From Siccirubricoccus phaeus (GTDB lineage: Bacteria; Pseudomonadota; Alphaproteobacteria; Acetobacterales; Acetobacteraceae): a DNA stretch of 64,000 bases. Below the pieces are notes generated by a model. The model did no database searches. It worked only from the letters and a program-made list of their open reading frames with translations, and was not told where the DNA came from. The stretch spans positions 141,810 through 205,809 of the forward strand of contig NZ_SRXO01000012.1 of assembly GCF_008360935.1 (NCBI RefSeq). The letters are read 5' to 3'. Of this stretch, positions 1 through 7,667 are shown one piece after another (position 1 is the stretch's first letter; each line of letters begins with the position of its first letter). The position numbers and the translations under genes are program-made.

Positions 1-365
1 GAGAGCATCATCGCCTCGGAGGCGACGCCGCGGATTTCTCCACGTTTCAGGGTGATGCCCGTGCCGGGGATATAGGCGCCGGGCAATGCGACAACGCCTT
101 TCATGCCGGCCCGCGCATTCGGAGCGCCGCAGACGACGGAGAGCAGCTTGCCGTCGCCCGGATCGACCTTCAGCGCGCGAAGGCGATCGGCGTTGGGGTG
201 CTGCACCGCCTCCACCACATGGGCGATGCGGAAGGCGGCGAGCGCCGCGCCGCGATCCTCCACGCCTTCCACCTCCAGCCCGATGCGGTTGAGGGTGGCG
301 AGGATGATCTCCAGCGAGGCCTCGGTCGCGAGATGCGCGCGGAGCCAGGAGAGCGGGAATTTCAT
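1..365 (-). CDS. pheT: Phenylalanyl-tRNA synthetase beta subunit, N-terminal part (cut by window edge)
   Basis: Only the first 121 or so codons are in the window; the gene runs off the left edge. The reading frame begins [12 protein letters not shown] and contains the [12 protein letters not shown] and VCGAPNAR stretches typical of the EMAP/Myf-like tRNA-binding domain near the PheT N-terminus. With the alpha subunit it forms the alpha2-beta2 enzyme that charges tRNA-Phe in the cytoplasm. It lies 136 bases downstream of pheS on the same strand, the usual pheST order. The ATG at 363-365 is the natural start. Confidence 0.93.
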   Translation of the reverse strand, partial: MKFPLSWLRAHLATEASLEIILATLNRIGLEVEGVEDRGAALAAFRIAHVVEAVQHPNADRLRALKVDPGDGKLLSVVCGAPNARAGMKGVVALPGAYIPGTGITLKRGEIRGVASEAMML

Positions 366-501
366 CTTGGAGCGCCTATCGCTGCCTGTCGCTGCCCGTT
401 GCCCTGGCGCGGCTTTGCCGCGGCAGGCTGTGCCGAAGCGCGGATCGGGAGGGACCCTTCGGGGCCCCGGCGACGCCGCGCAGCGGTGGCGTGGGGATCG
501 G

Positions 502-1578
502 TCATACCCCCTCCGCGAGCGAAGGCGGCGAGAGCGGGTCGCTCGCCCAGTGGCGCAGCCAGCGCAGGTCGCTCTCGTAGAAGGGGCGGAGGTCGGGCAT
601 GCCGTGCTTCAGCATGGTGATGCGCTCGATCCCCATGCCGAAGGCGAAGCCCTGCCACTCCCGCGGATCGAGGCCGCAATTGGCCAGCACCTTGGGGTGC
701 ACCATGCCGGAACCCAGGATCTCCAGCCAGTCGCCGCCTGCGCCCAGCGCGCCGGTCTTCCGGTTCCAGCCGATATCCACCTCCATGGAGGGCTCGGTGA
801 AGGGGAAGTAGGAGGCGCGGAAGCGCACCGGCAGGTCGGCGATGCCGAAGAAGGCGCGGAGGAAGTCGATCAGGCAGCCCTTGAGATGGCCGAGATGGAT
901 GTGGCGGTCGATGACCAGCCCCTCCACCTGGTGGAACATCGGGCTGTGGGTCGCGTCATGGTCGGCGCGCCAAGTGCGGCCTGGAACGATGACGCGGATC
1001 GGCGGCTCCTGCGAGAGCATGGTGCGGGCCTGCACCGGCGAGGTGTGGGTGCGCAGCACCGGCCGGCGGCCATCCGGCCCGGCGGGCAGATAGAAGGTGT
1101 CGTGGTCCTGCCGCGCCGGGTGGTGGTCCGGGATGTTCAGCGCGGAGAAATTCAGCCAGTCGGACTCGATATCCGGCCCTTCCGCCACGGAGAAGCCCTG
1201 GGCGCCGAACAGGGCCACCAGCTCCTCGAAGGTGCGGCTGATGGGGTGGATGCCGCCTTCCCCGGCGGGCGCCGCCGGGCGGGGCGGCAGGGTCACGTCA
1301 AGCCGCTCCGCGGCCAAGCGGGCGTCCAGCGCCGCTTCCTCCAACGCCAGGCGGCGGGCCTCGATGGCCGCCTCCAGCTCGCCCTTCAGCCGGTTCAGCG
1401 CCGCCCCGCGCTCCTTCCGCTGCTCGGCCGGGACGGCGCCCAGCCCCTTCAGCAGCCCGGTCAGCCGGCCGCTCCGGCCCAGCGTCGCCACGCGCACCGC
1501 ATCCCAGGCGCGCAGATCGGCGGCGGCGGCGAGAAGTTCGGCGGTTTCGGCCCGGAGGGCCTGAAGGTCATCGCTCAT
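502..1578 (-). CDS. pheS: Phenylalanyl-tRNA synthetase alpha subunit
   Basis: The 358-residue protein is the catalytic alpha subunit that activates Phe with ATP and charges tRNA-Phe. Residues 1-90 are the charged helical coiled-coil arm. The class II core follows, with motif 2 around [18 protein letters not shown] and motif 3 [14 protein letters not shown] at residues 310-323. Length matches the family. The ATG at 1576-1578 starts [11 protein letters not shown]; the open frame continues upstream to 2319 but that part antisenses nothing conserved and crosses rplT and rpmI in another frame. It follows rplT by 83 bases, with a hairpin terminator between them, so expression may depend on read-through or attenuation. 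Confidence 0.96.
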   Translation of the reverse strand: MSDDLQALRAETAELLAAAADLRAWDAVRVATLGRSGRLTGLLKGLGAVPAEQRKERGAALNRLKGELEAAIEARRLALEEAALDARLAAERLDVTLPPRPAAPAGEGGIHPISRTFEELVALFGAQGFSVAEGPDIESDWLNFSALNIPDHHPARQDHDTFYLPAGPDGRRPVLRTHTSPVQARTMLSQEPPIRVIVPGRTWRADHDATHSPMFHQVEGLVIDRHIHLGHLKGCLIDFLRAFFGIADLPVRFRASYFPFTEPSMEVDIGWNRKTGALGAGGDWLEILGSGMVHPKVLANCGLDPREWQGFAFGMGIERITMLKHGMPDLRPFYESDLRWLRHWASDPLSPPSLAEGV

Positions 1579-1600
1579 GCATCGCGGGTCCCGGACAGGC

Positions 1601-1630
1601 AAAAGGCCGCACCCTGGCGGGAGCGGCCCC
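1601..1630 (-). terminator. Intrinsic terminator or attenuator between rplT and pheS
   Basis: Read on the minus strand, GGCCGC (1628-1623) and GCGGCC (1610-1605) form a perfect 6-bp stem around a 12-base loop, followed directly by TTTT (1604-1601). It lies 31 bases past the rplT stop and 22 bases before the pheS start. It could end the ribosomal transcript or act as an attenuator for pheST; no leader peptide rich in Phe codons was evident in the short space. Confidence 0.65.
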
Positions 1631-1661
1631 TTGCGCAACACTCTACCCCGAAGGGGAAGGA

Positions 1662-2036
1662 TCAGCCAGCCGGCGCGGAGGCCGGCTTCGCCGCGCGGGC
1701 CTTCTCGACCAGCGCGGCAAAGCTCGCCGGGTCGTCGAAGGCGATGGCGGCCATCACCTTGCGGTCCAGCTCGATCCCCGCGGCCTTCACCCCGGCGATG
1801 AACTGGGAATAGGTCAGCCCGTGCTCCCGCACCGCGGCGTTGATCCGCTGGATCCACAGGCCGCGGAAGTCGCGCTTCTTGTTGCGGCGGTCGCGATAGG
1901 CGTATTGCAGCGCCTTCTCGACCCGCTCCAGCGCGGGACGGTAATTGGTGGAGGACCGGCCGACATAGCCCTTGGCGAGCTTCAGGACCTTCTTGTGCCG
2001 GGCATGGGCGGTAACGCCCCGCTTCACGCGTGCCAT
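1662..2036 (-). CDS. rplT: 50S ribosomal protein L20
   Basis: The 124-residue basic protein begins [19 protein letters not shown] and carries the family motifs [11 protein letters not shown] and [15 protein letters not shown]20 binds 23S rRNA early in 50S assembly and in many bacteria represses its own operon. It follows rpmI by 12 bases and precedes pheS, a conserved rpmI-rplT-pheST order. The C-terminus is slightly extended by an Ala/Pro-rich tail (residues 113-124). The gene infC, which often heads this operon, is not upstream here. Confidence 0.97.
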   Translation of the reverse strand: MARVKRGVTAHARHKKVLKLAKGYVGRSSTNYRPALERVEKALQYAYRDRRNKKRDFRGLWIQRINAAVREHGLTYSQFIAGVKAAGIELDRKVMAAIAFDDPASFAALVEKARAAKPASAPAG

Positions 2037-2048
2037 GGTGCCGCCTCC

Positions 2049-2255
2049 TTACCGCTCGAGCCCGTAGGGGGCCCACTGCTTCACCGTCAGCCCATCCTGG
2101 TGGCGCAGCACCTGGGTGCCGGTGTTCTGCCGCTTCACCTTGGAGGAGCGGGCGGAAAGGTTGTGCCGCTTCTTGCCCGGGCCGGCGAGCACCTTGCCGG
2201 TGGCGGTGATCTTGAAGCGCTTCTTCACAGAAGACTTCGTCTTCATCTTGGGCAT
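2049..2255 (-). CDS. rpmI: 50S ribosomal protein L35
   Basis: The 68-residue protein begins [20 protein letters not shown] and has the expected basic composition and family length. L35 is a small component of the 50S subunit. The ATG at 2253-2255 is chosen because the longer open frame to 2498 adds only non-conserved sequence. It is the first gene of the minus-strand translation operon, so its promoter should lie in the 415-base divergent gap to the Hint-domain gene. Confidence 0.96.
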   Translation of the reverse strand: MPKMKTKSSVKKRFKITATGKVLAGPGKKRHNLSARSSKVKRQNTGTQVLRHQDGLTVKQWAPYGLER

Positions 2256-2447
2256 TTCGGACCTCCGTACTCGGCCGTGAGGCGCCCCGGCGAAGGGGCG
2301 CGAGAACGCGGCCGGGCATGCCCTACAGGCCCGGCGCGCGTGGGAGGCGGGCGTATAGCGGCGCCCCCCGGCGGAGGCAAGACGCGGCGGCGCCGGGGCT
2401 GCGGGGTGCCACCGCGCAGGCGGGCATGATTTTGCAACCAAGCCGTG

Positions 2448-2476
2448 TCTTTGAGCCGTCCCGATCGTCTCAAAGA
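2448..2476. promoter_or_regulatory. Inverted repeat in the divergent rpmI / Hint-gene region
   Basis: TCTTTGAG (2448-2455) and CTCAAAGA (2469-2476) form a perfect 8-bp inverted repeat with a 13-base spacer, in a locally AT-richer patch (an AATATTAAG stretch follows). The gap 2256-2670 holds no gene. The position suits an operator or promoter for either direction, but no confident -35/-10 pair was found on either strand. Confidence 0.4.
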
Positions 2477-2670
2477 GTGTAATATTAAGCTGTGCCACTG
2501 CCGGTTGCTGGACTTATTCCCGCTCCGCATCGCAACATGAGAACACGGCCAGGGGAATTTCACCTTTTCGGAGAGAGGTGCCGCGAAATGCGGCAACGCC
2601 GGGGCGGTGGGCATGCCAGGCCAAGCTGATCCGCGGCCCCGCCGCCGAACCCGTTGCACGGAGAGCGCCG

Positions 2671-3624
2671 ATGCCCACCTCTGATTCCCCCTATTCCGTC
2701 TATCTGCTGTCCGGCGTGGACAGCACCGGCGACACGACCGGCGCCATCAGCGGCGCGCCGGCCACCGGCAGCACCATCACCCTGTCCGGCACCGGGAATT
2801 TCAGCCTGGATTCCGGCGAGGGCTTCGGCACCCAGGTGCCGGGCCAGACCGGCACGGTGCTGCTCAGCTATCGCGGCCTGGCGGTGGTGGACGGGGTGTC
2901 CGGCTTCTATGCCTCCGGCACCGTCGGCGGCAGCCTCAAATACTACTTCTTCACCAAGGACCCGGCCGCGCTCGGCAGCGGCGCCGCGGCCACGCTGAGC
3001 CCGGATGCGGTGGGCGCCGGCGCCACGGACTACACCTTCTGCTTCATGCCCGGCACGCGGATCGCCACCCCGGCAGGCGAGCGCGCGGTGGAAAGCCTGG
3101 CGATCGGCGACCTCGTCACCACGCTTGCAGGCGAGACCCGCGCCATCCGCTGGATCGGCCGGCAGACCGTCTCCACCCTCTTCGCCGGCCGCGCCGACCG
3201 CCTGCCAGTCCGCATCAGGGCCGGCGCCCTGGCCGAGGGCGTCCCGAGTCGCGACCTGGTGCTCTCCGCCGGCCATGCCCTGCTGCTGGACGGCGCGCTG
3301 GTACAGGCCGGCGCGCTGGTGAACGGCACCACCATCCTGCGGGATGAGGACGCGCCGGCAAGCTTCACCTATTACCATATCGAAACCGCCGACCACGCCA
3401 TCATCCTGGCGGAGAACACCCCGGCGGAGACCTTCCTGGACGCCGAGACCCGCGCCACCTTCGACAATGTGGCGGAGTACGAGGCGATGTTCGCCGAGGC
3501 GCCCGCCATGCCGGCGCTGGACCTGCCGCGCGCCCTGTCCCACCGCCAGGTGCCGGCCGCCATCCGCCAGCGCATCGCCGCCCGCGCCGCGGCGCTGGCC
3601 GGCCCGGACGCCGCCGCGGCCTGA
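2671..3624 (+). CDS. Hint-domain (Hedgehog/intein-type) protein
   Basis: The 317-residue protein has a Gly/Thr/Ser-rich N-terminal part (about 1-120) of no recognised family, then a Hint domain. The Hint start is clear at CFMPGTRIATPAGE, about residues 126-139, with the splicing-type Cys followed by the G-T-R-I-x-T motif, then VESLAIGD and the SAGHALLLDG stretch. Hint domains can cleave themselves at the Cys; many Acetobacteraceae encode secreted or surface Hint proteins of unknown role. The ATG at 2671 follows GGAGAG; the longer open frame from 2578 lacks support. A terminator follows, so it is likely monocistronic. No classic signal peptide is visible. Confidence 0.82.
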   Translation: MPTSDSPYSVYLLSGVDSTGDTTGAISGAPATGSTITLSGTGNFSLDSGEGFGTQVPGQTGTVLLSYRGLAVVDGVSGFYASGTVGGSLKYYFFTKDPAALGSGAAATLSPDAVGAGATDYTFCFMPGTRIATPAGERAVESLAIGDLVTTLAGETRAIRWIGRQTVSTLFAGRADRLPVRIRAGALAEGVPSRDLVLSAGHALLLDGALVQAGALVNGTTILRDEDAPASFTYYHIETADHAIILAENTPAETFLDAETRATFDNVAEYEAMFAEAPAMPALDLPRALSHRQVPAAIRQRIAARAAALAGPDAAAA

Positions 3625-3655
3625 GCCCGGTCCCGCAGGCAGGGCGACCAGGCAG

Positions 3656-3687
3656 GGGCGGGCCGCGGCCGGCGGTCCGCCCTTTCT
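3656..3687 (+). terminator. Intrinsic terminator after the Hint-domain gene
   Basis: GGGCGGGCCG (3656-3665) pairs with CGGTCCGCCC (3673-3682) in a 10-bp stem with one G-T pair and a 7-base loop, followed by TTTCT. It lies 31 bases after the stop codon. Confidence 0.7.
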
Positions 3688-3740
3688 GCTGCCTGTCGCC
3701 TGGCCCTAATATCCTGCCCAACGGGGCAGGAGAGGCAGGG

Positions 3741-5312
3741 ATGGCCGACTCGATTCTTCTCGGCGCGGGCGATCTGCCCTGCCGCCTGCTGCTCGCCCGC
3801 GCCAACCGCCACGGGCTGATCGCCGGCGCCACCGGCACCGGCAAGACCGTGACCCTGCAGACCCTGGCAGAAGGGCTCTCTCGCGCCGGGGTGCCGGTGT
3901 TCTGCGCCGATGTGAAGGGCGACCTCGCCGGCCTGGCCGAGGCGGGCAGCCCCAACCCGAAGCTGGAGCAGCGCGCCGCCGCGCTGGGCGAGGCGGATTA
4001 CGCCTATGAGCCCGCGCCCGCCGTCTTCTGGGACGTGTTCGGCCAGCTCGGCCACCCGCTGCGCGCCACCGTCGCCGAAATGGGCCCGGTGCTGCTGGCG
4101 CGGATGCTGGAGCTGAACGAAACCCAGGAAGGCGCCCTCGCCATCGCCTTCGCCCTGGCCGACGACGAAGGCCATCTGCTGCTGGATTTCAAGGATCTGC
4201 GGGCGATCCTCGGGCATGTGGCGGAGCGCGCCTCGGAGGTCAGCACCGCCTATGGCCATGTCACCAAGGCCAGTATCGGCACCATCCAGCGCCGCCTGCT
4301 GCTGCTGGAGCAGGAGGGCGGCGAGCGCTTCTTCGGCGAGCCGGCCCTGGCGCTGCAGGACCTGATGCTGCTGACGCCGGAGGGGCGCGGCGCGGTGAAC
4401 GTGCTGGCGGCGGAAAAGCTCATCGCCTCGCCGCGGCTCTACGCCACCTTCCTGCTCTGGCTGCTCTCCGAGCTGTTCGAGGAGCTGCCGGAGGTGGGCG
4501 ACCTGCCGAAACCCAAACTGGTCTTCTTCTTCGACGAGGCGCATCTGCTGTTCCGCGACGCGCCGCGCAGCCTGGTGGAGAAGGTGGAGACGGTGGTGCG
4601 GCTCATCCGCTCCAAAGGGGTGGGGGTCTATTTCGTCACGCAGAACCCGCTGGATCTGCCGGCGACGGTGCTGGGGCAGCTCGGCAACCGGGTGCAGCAT
4701 GCGCTGCGCGCCTTCACCCCGGCGGAGCAGAAGGCGGTGCGGGCGGCGGCGGAGACCTTCCGGCCCAACCCGAAGCTGCGGGTGGAGGAGGCGATCACCG
4801 CCCTGGGGGTGGGAGAGGCGCTGGTCTCCACCCTGCAGGAAGACGGCACGCCGAGCATGGTGGAGCGCGCCCGCATCCTGCCGCCGCGCGGCCGGATCGG
4901 GCCGCTGACGGCGGAGGAAAGGGCGGCGATCATGGGCCGCTCGCCGCTGGCCGGGCATTACGATACGCCGGTGGACCGGGAAAGCGCCTATGAGCGGCTG
5001 GTGGGCCGCGCCTCGGCACCGCAGGCGGAAGGGCCGCAGCGCACCGGCGGCGCGCCGGTACGCGGCGGCAACCCCTGGGGCGGGGCCGCCCTGCCGCCCC
5101 GGCCAGTGCCGGAAGCGCGCGGGCCGCGGGGCGGCCGCATCCCCGATACCGGCGGAGGGCTGGGCGGCATGGTGGGGGATATCCTCACCGGGCGCGGCGG
5201 CCGGCGGGAAGGGGTGGTGGAATCCATGGCCAAATCCGCGGCGCGCAGCGTGGGGCGGCAACTCGGGAACGCGGTGCTGCGGGGGGTTTTGGGGTCTATC
5301 CTGAAACGCTGA
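3741..5312 (+). CDS. HerA/DUF853-type ATPase
   Basis: The 523-residue protein belongs to the HerA-like helicase/DUF853 (YjgR) family of cytoplasmic P-loop ATPases, whose substrate is not established. Walker A is GATGTGKT at residues 29-36, and Walker B is KLVFFFDEAHLLF at about 258-270. The FVTQNPLDLP stretch follows, as in the FtsK/HerA fold. Residues 430-500 are a Pro/Gly/Arg-rich low-complexity linker before a short C-terminal helix. The ATG at 3741 follows an AGGAGAGG ribosome site. It is flanked upstream by a terminator and downstream by a palindromic repeat, so it is probably transcribed alone. Confidence 0.9.
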   Translation: MADSILLGAGDLPCRLLLARANRHGLIAGATGTGKTVTLQTLAEGLSRAGVPVFCADVKGDLAGLAEAGSPNPKLEQRAAALGEADYAYEPAPAVFWDVFGQLGHPLRATVAEMGPVLLARMLELNETQEGALAIAFALADDEGHLLLDFKDLRAILGHVAERASEVSTAYGHVTKASIGTIQRRLLLLEQEGGERFFGEPALALQDLMLLTPEGRGAVNVLAAEKLIASPRLYATFLLWLLSELFEELPEVGDLPKPKLVFFFDEAHLLFRDAPRSLVEKVETVVRLIRSKGVGVYFVTQNPLDLPATVLGQLGNRVQHALRAFTPAEQKAVRAAAETFRPNPKLRVEEAITALGVGEALVSTLQEDGTPSMVERARILPPRGRIGPLTAEERAAIMGRSPLAGHYDTPVDRESAYERLVGRASAPQAEGPQRTGGAPVRGGNPWGGAALPPRPVPEARGPRGGRIPDTGGGLGGMVGDILTGRGGRREGVVESMAKSAARSVGRQLGNAVLRGVLGSILKR

Positions 5313-5316
5313 GGCA

Positions 5317-5480
5317 CCGGGAGGGGCGCCGCCCCTCCCGGACCCACCCCGCCAAAGGCCGAAGGGCCTTTGGAAACCCTTGAGTTTGGCGTCTCGACCG
5401 ACGGGTCCGGACTAAAGGGTTCCAAGGGCCCTTCGGCCCTTGGCGAGTGGGAGTTTGAGGGAGGGCAGCGCCCTCCCTCA
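5317..5480. repeat. Composite palindromic repeat element, copy 1
   Basis: Four hairpins lie in a row between the HerA-type gene and dapF. They are CCGGGAGGGG...CCCCTCCCGG (5317-5341), CCAAAGGC...GCCTTTGG (5352-5373), CCAAGGG...CCCTTGG (5422-5443) and GAGGGAGGGC...GCCCTCCCTC (5457-5479). The second half reads as a diverged reverse complement of the first, giving one large imperfect palindrome. The same building blocks recur at 23089-23269. The first hairpin may double as a terminator. Confidence 0.75.
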
Positions 5481-5523
5481 ACACCTTGGCCTGACGCCCC
5501 GGAAAGCGCATATCCCCCGCACC

Positions 5524-6351
5524 ATGACTCCCTTCCGCAAGATGCACGGCCTCGGCAACGACTTCGTCGTGCTGGATGCTCGCCGGGCCGATCTGCCGAT
5601 CACCCCCGCCCGGGCGGCCGCCATCGCCGACCGCCGGCGGGGCATCGGCTGCGACCAGTTCATCGTCATGGAGCCCGGCGCGGACGGTGCGGATGTCTTC
5701 ATGCGCATCCGCAACCCGGATGGCTCGGAGGCCGGGGCTTGCGGCAATGCCACCCGCTGCATCGCTGCCCTGGTGGCCGAGGAGACCGGCAAGGACCACG
5801 TCCTGGTCCGCACCGTCGCCGGCGATTTGCCGGTGGAACGCCTGCCCGGCGGCCTCTGGCGCGCCGATATGGGCCCTGCCCGGCTCGACTGGCGCGACGT
5901 GCCCCTGGCGCGGGAGGTTGACACGCTGCACCTGCCGCTGACGCGCGGCGGGCTGGCCGACCCCGCCGCCTGCTCCATGGGCAACCCCCACGCCACCTTC
6001 TTCGTGCAGGATCTGCACGCGCTGCCGGTGGCGGCGCTGGGGCCCTCGCTGGAACGCGACCCGATCTTCCCGGAACGTGCCAATATCGGCTTCGCTCAGG
6101 TGCTGAACCCGGAGCATCTCCGCCTGGTGGTCTGGGAACGCGGCGCCGGCCTGACCCTCGCCTGCGGCTCCGGCGCCTGCGCCGCGCTGGTGAATGCGGC
6201 GCGGCGCGGCCTCACCGGCCGCCGCGCCACCGTTTCCCTGCCGGGCGGCGACCTCGTCATCGAATGGCGCGCGGACGGACATGTGCTGATGACCGGCCCC
6301 GTCGCCACCGCCTTCACCGGCGCGCTCGACCTGGAGGCCTACGCCGCGTGA
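5524..6351 (+). CDS. dapF: Diaminopimelate epimerase
   Basis: The 275-residue enzyme converts LL- to meso-diaminopimelate, the last-but-one step to lysine and a peptidoglycan precursor. It begins [18 protein letters not shown], a family signature. The two catalytic cysteines are present, in GACGNATRC (about residue 74) and LACGSGACA (about residue 215). Length is normal. The ATG at 5524 is chosen because the open frame upstream to 5440 runs through the palindromic repeat. Its stop overlaps the GTG start of the following mtaB by four bases, implying translational coupling. Confidence 0.96.
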   Translation: MTPFRKMHGLGNDFVVLDARRADLPITPARAAAIADRRRGIGCDQFIVMEPGADGADVFMRIRNPDGSEAGACGNATRCIAALVAEETGKDHVLVRTVAGDLPVERLPGGLWRADMGPARLDWRDVPLAREVDTLHLPLTRGGLADPAACSMGNPHATFFVQDLHALPVAALGPSLERDPIFPERANIGFAQVLNPEHLRLVVWERGAGLTLACGSGACAALVNAARRGLTGRRATVSLPGGDLVIEWRADGHVLMTGPVATAFTGALDLEAYAA

Positions 6352-7664
6352 CCGCCCCCCTGGGCCAGGACGCCGCGCGGCAGGTCGAGCCCGACCGCCC
6401 GCGCCAGAACGCCGTGGAGCGGGGCGGCATCGAGGTGCTGACCTTCGGCTGCCGGCTCAACACCTATGAGTCGGAGGCGATGCGCGACCTGGCCACCAAG
6501 GCCGGGCATGGCCGCGCCATATTGGTAAACACCTGCGCCGTGACAGCGGAGGCGGAGCGCCAGGCCCGCCAGGCCATCCGCCGCGCAGCGCGGGAGAATC
6601 CGGACACCCCGATCATCGTCACCGGCTGCGCCGCGCAGATCGCGCCGGAGAAGTGGGCCGCGCTGCCCGGCGTCACCCGCCTCATCGGCAATGCGGAGAA
6701 GCTGAAGCCGGAAGCCTGGGCGCCGGAGGCGCCGCCCGCGCCGGTGACGGATATCATGGCGGCGCGGGAGACCGCGGCGCATCTGGTGACGGAATTCGCC
6801 GGCCGCGCCCGCGCCTTCGTGCAGGTGCAGCAGGGCTGCGACCATCGCTGCACCTTCTGCGTCATCCCCTATGGCCGCGGCCCCTCGCGTTCCGTGCCGA
6901 TCGGCGCGGTGGTGGAGCAGGTGCGGGCGCTGGTGGCGCATGGCTACCGGGAGGTGGTGCTGACCGGCGTGGACATCACCAGCTACGGGCCTGACCTGCC
7001 CGGCGCGCCCAGCCTCGGCCAGATGGCGCGGCGGCTGCTGGCGCTGGTGCCGGAGCTGCCGCGGCTGCGGCTTTCCTCGCTGGATCCGGTGGAGATCGAC
7101 GACGACCTCTGGCGGCTGATCGAGAATGAGCCGCGGCTGATGCCGCATCTGCACCTCTCGCTGCAGCATGGCGACGACCTGATCCTCAAGCGGATGAAGC
7201 GGCGGCATCTGCGGGCGGATGCGCTGGCGGTAGCGCGGCGGGCGCGGGCGGTGCGGCCGGATATCGCCTTCGGTGCGGACCTGATCGCCGGCTTCCCGAC
7301 CGAGGATGAAGCGGCCTTCGCCCGCTGCCTCGAACTTGTCGAGGAGATGCAACTCGCCTTCCTCCACGTCTTTCCCTATTCCGAGCGGCCGGGCACGCCG
7401 GCGGCGCGGATGCCCGCCGTGCCGGTGAAGCTGCGGAAGGAGCGCGCGGCGCGGCTGCGTGCCGCGGGAGCGGCCAGCGCGGCGCGCTTCTACGCCGGGC
7501 GGCTGGGGCAGGAGGAAGCGGTGCTGTTCGAGGGCGAGGATCGCGGCCACACCGCGCATTTCGCGCCGCTGCGCCTGCTGGGCGGCGGCGCCGCGCCGGG
7601 CGAATTGCGCCGGGTGCGGGTGACGGGGGCGGAGGAGTCCGGCCTGCTGGCGGAGGCTGCCTGA
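6348..7664 (+). CDS. mtaB: tRNA t6A37 methylthiotransferase (MiaB-type radical SAM enzyme)
   Basis: The 438-residue enzyme adds a methylthio group to t6A at position 37 of ANN-decoding tRNAs. The N-terminal UPF0004 domain has three cluster-binding cysteines, Cys35 (TFGCRLN), Cys63 (NTCAVT) and Cys94 (VTGCAAQ). The radical SAM cluster is CDHRCTFC at 164-171. TFGCRLN favours MtaB over MiaB. The GTG at 6348 overlaps the dapF stop (GTGA); the frame extends upstream to 6264 inside dapF without support. The C-terminal part corresponds to a TRAM-like region, somewhat shortened. Confidence 0.9.
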   Translation: MTAPLGQDAARQVEPDRPRQNAVERGGIEVLTFGCRLNTYESEAMRDLATKAGHGRAILVNTCAVTAEAERQARQAIRRAARENPDTPIIVTGCAAQIAPEKWAALPGVTRLIGNAEKLKPEAWAPEAPPAPVTDIMAARETAAHLVTEFAGRARAFVQVQQGCDHRCTFCVIPYGRGPSRSVPIGAVVEQVRALVAHGYREVVLTGVDITSYGPDLPGAPSLGQMARRLLALVPELPRLRLSSLDPVEIDDDLWRLIENEPRLMPHLHLSLQHGDDLILKRMKRRHLRADALAVARRARAVRPDIAFGADLIAGFPTEDEAAFARCLELVEEMQLAFLHVFPYSERPGTPAARMPAVPVKLRKERAARLRAAGAASAARFYAGRLGQEEAVLFEGEDRGHTAHFAPLRLLGGGAAPGELRRVRVTGAEESGLLAEAA

Positions 7665-7667
7665 ACC

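Noticed and set aside
2560..3543. Minus-strand frame opposite the Hint gene
   Set aside because: No conserved motif; the plus strand carries a clear Hint domain and a terminator.
3372..5261. 629-codon minus-strand frame opposite the HerA-type gene
   Set aside because: Composition typical of shadow frames in high-GC DNA, while the plus strand has intact Walker motifs.
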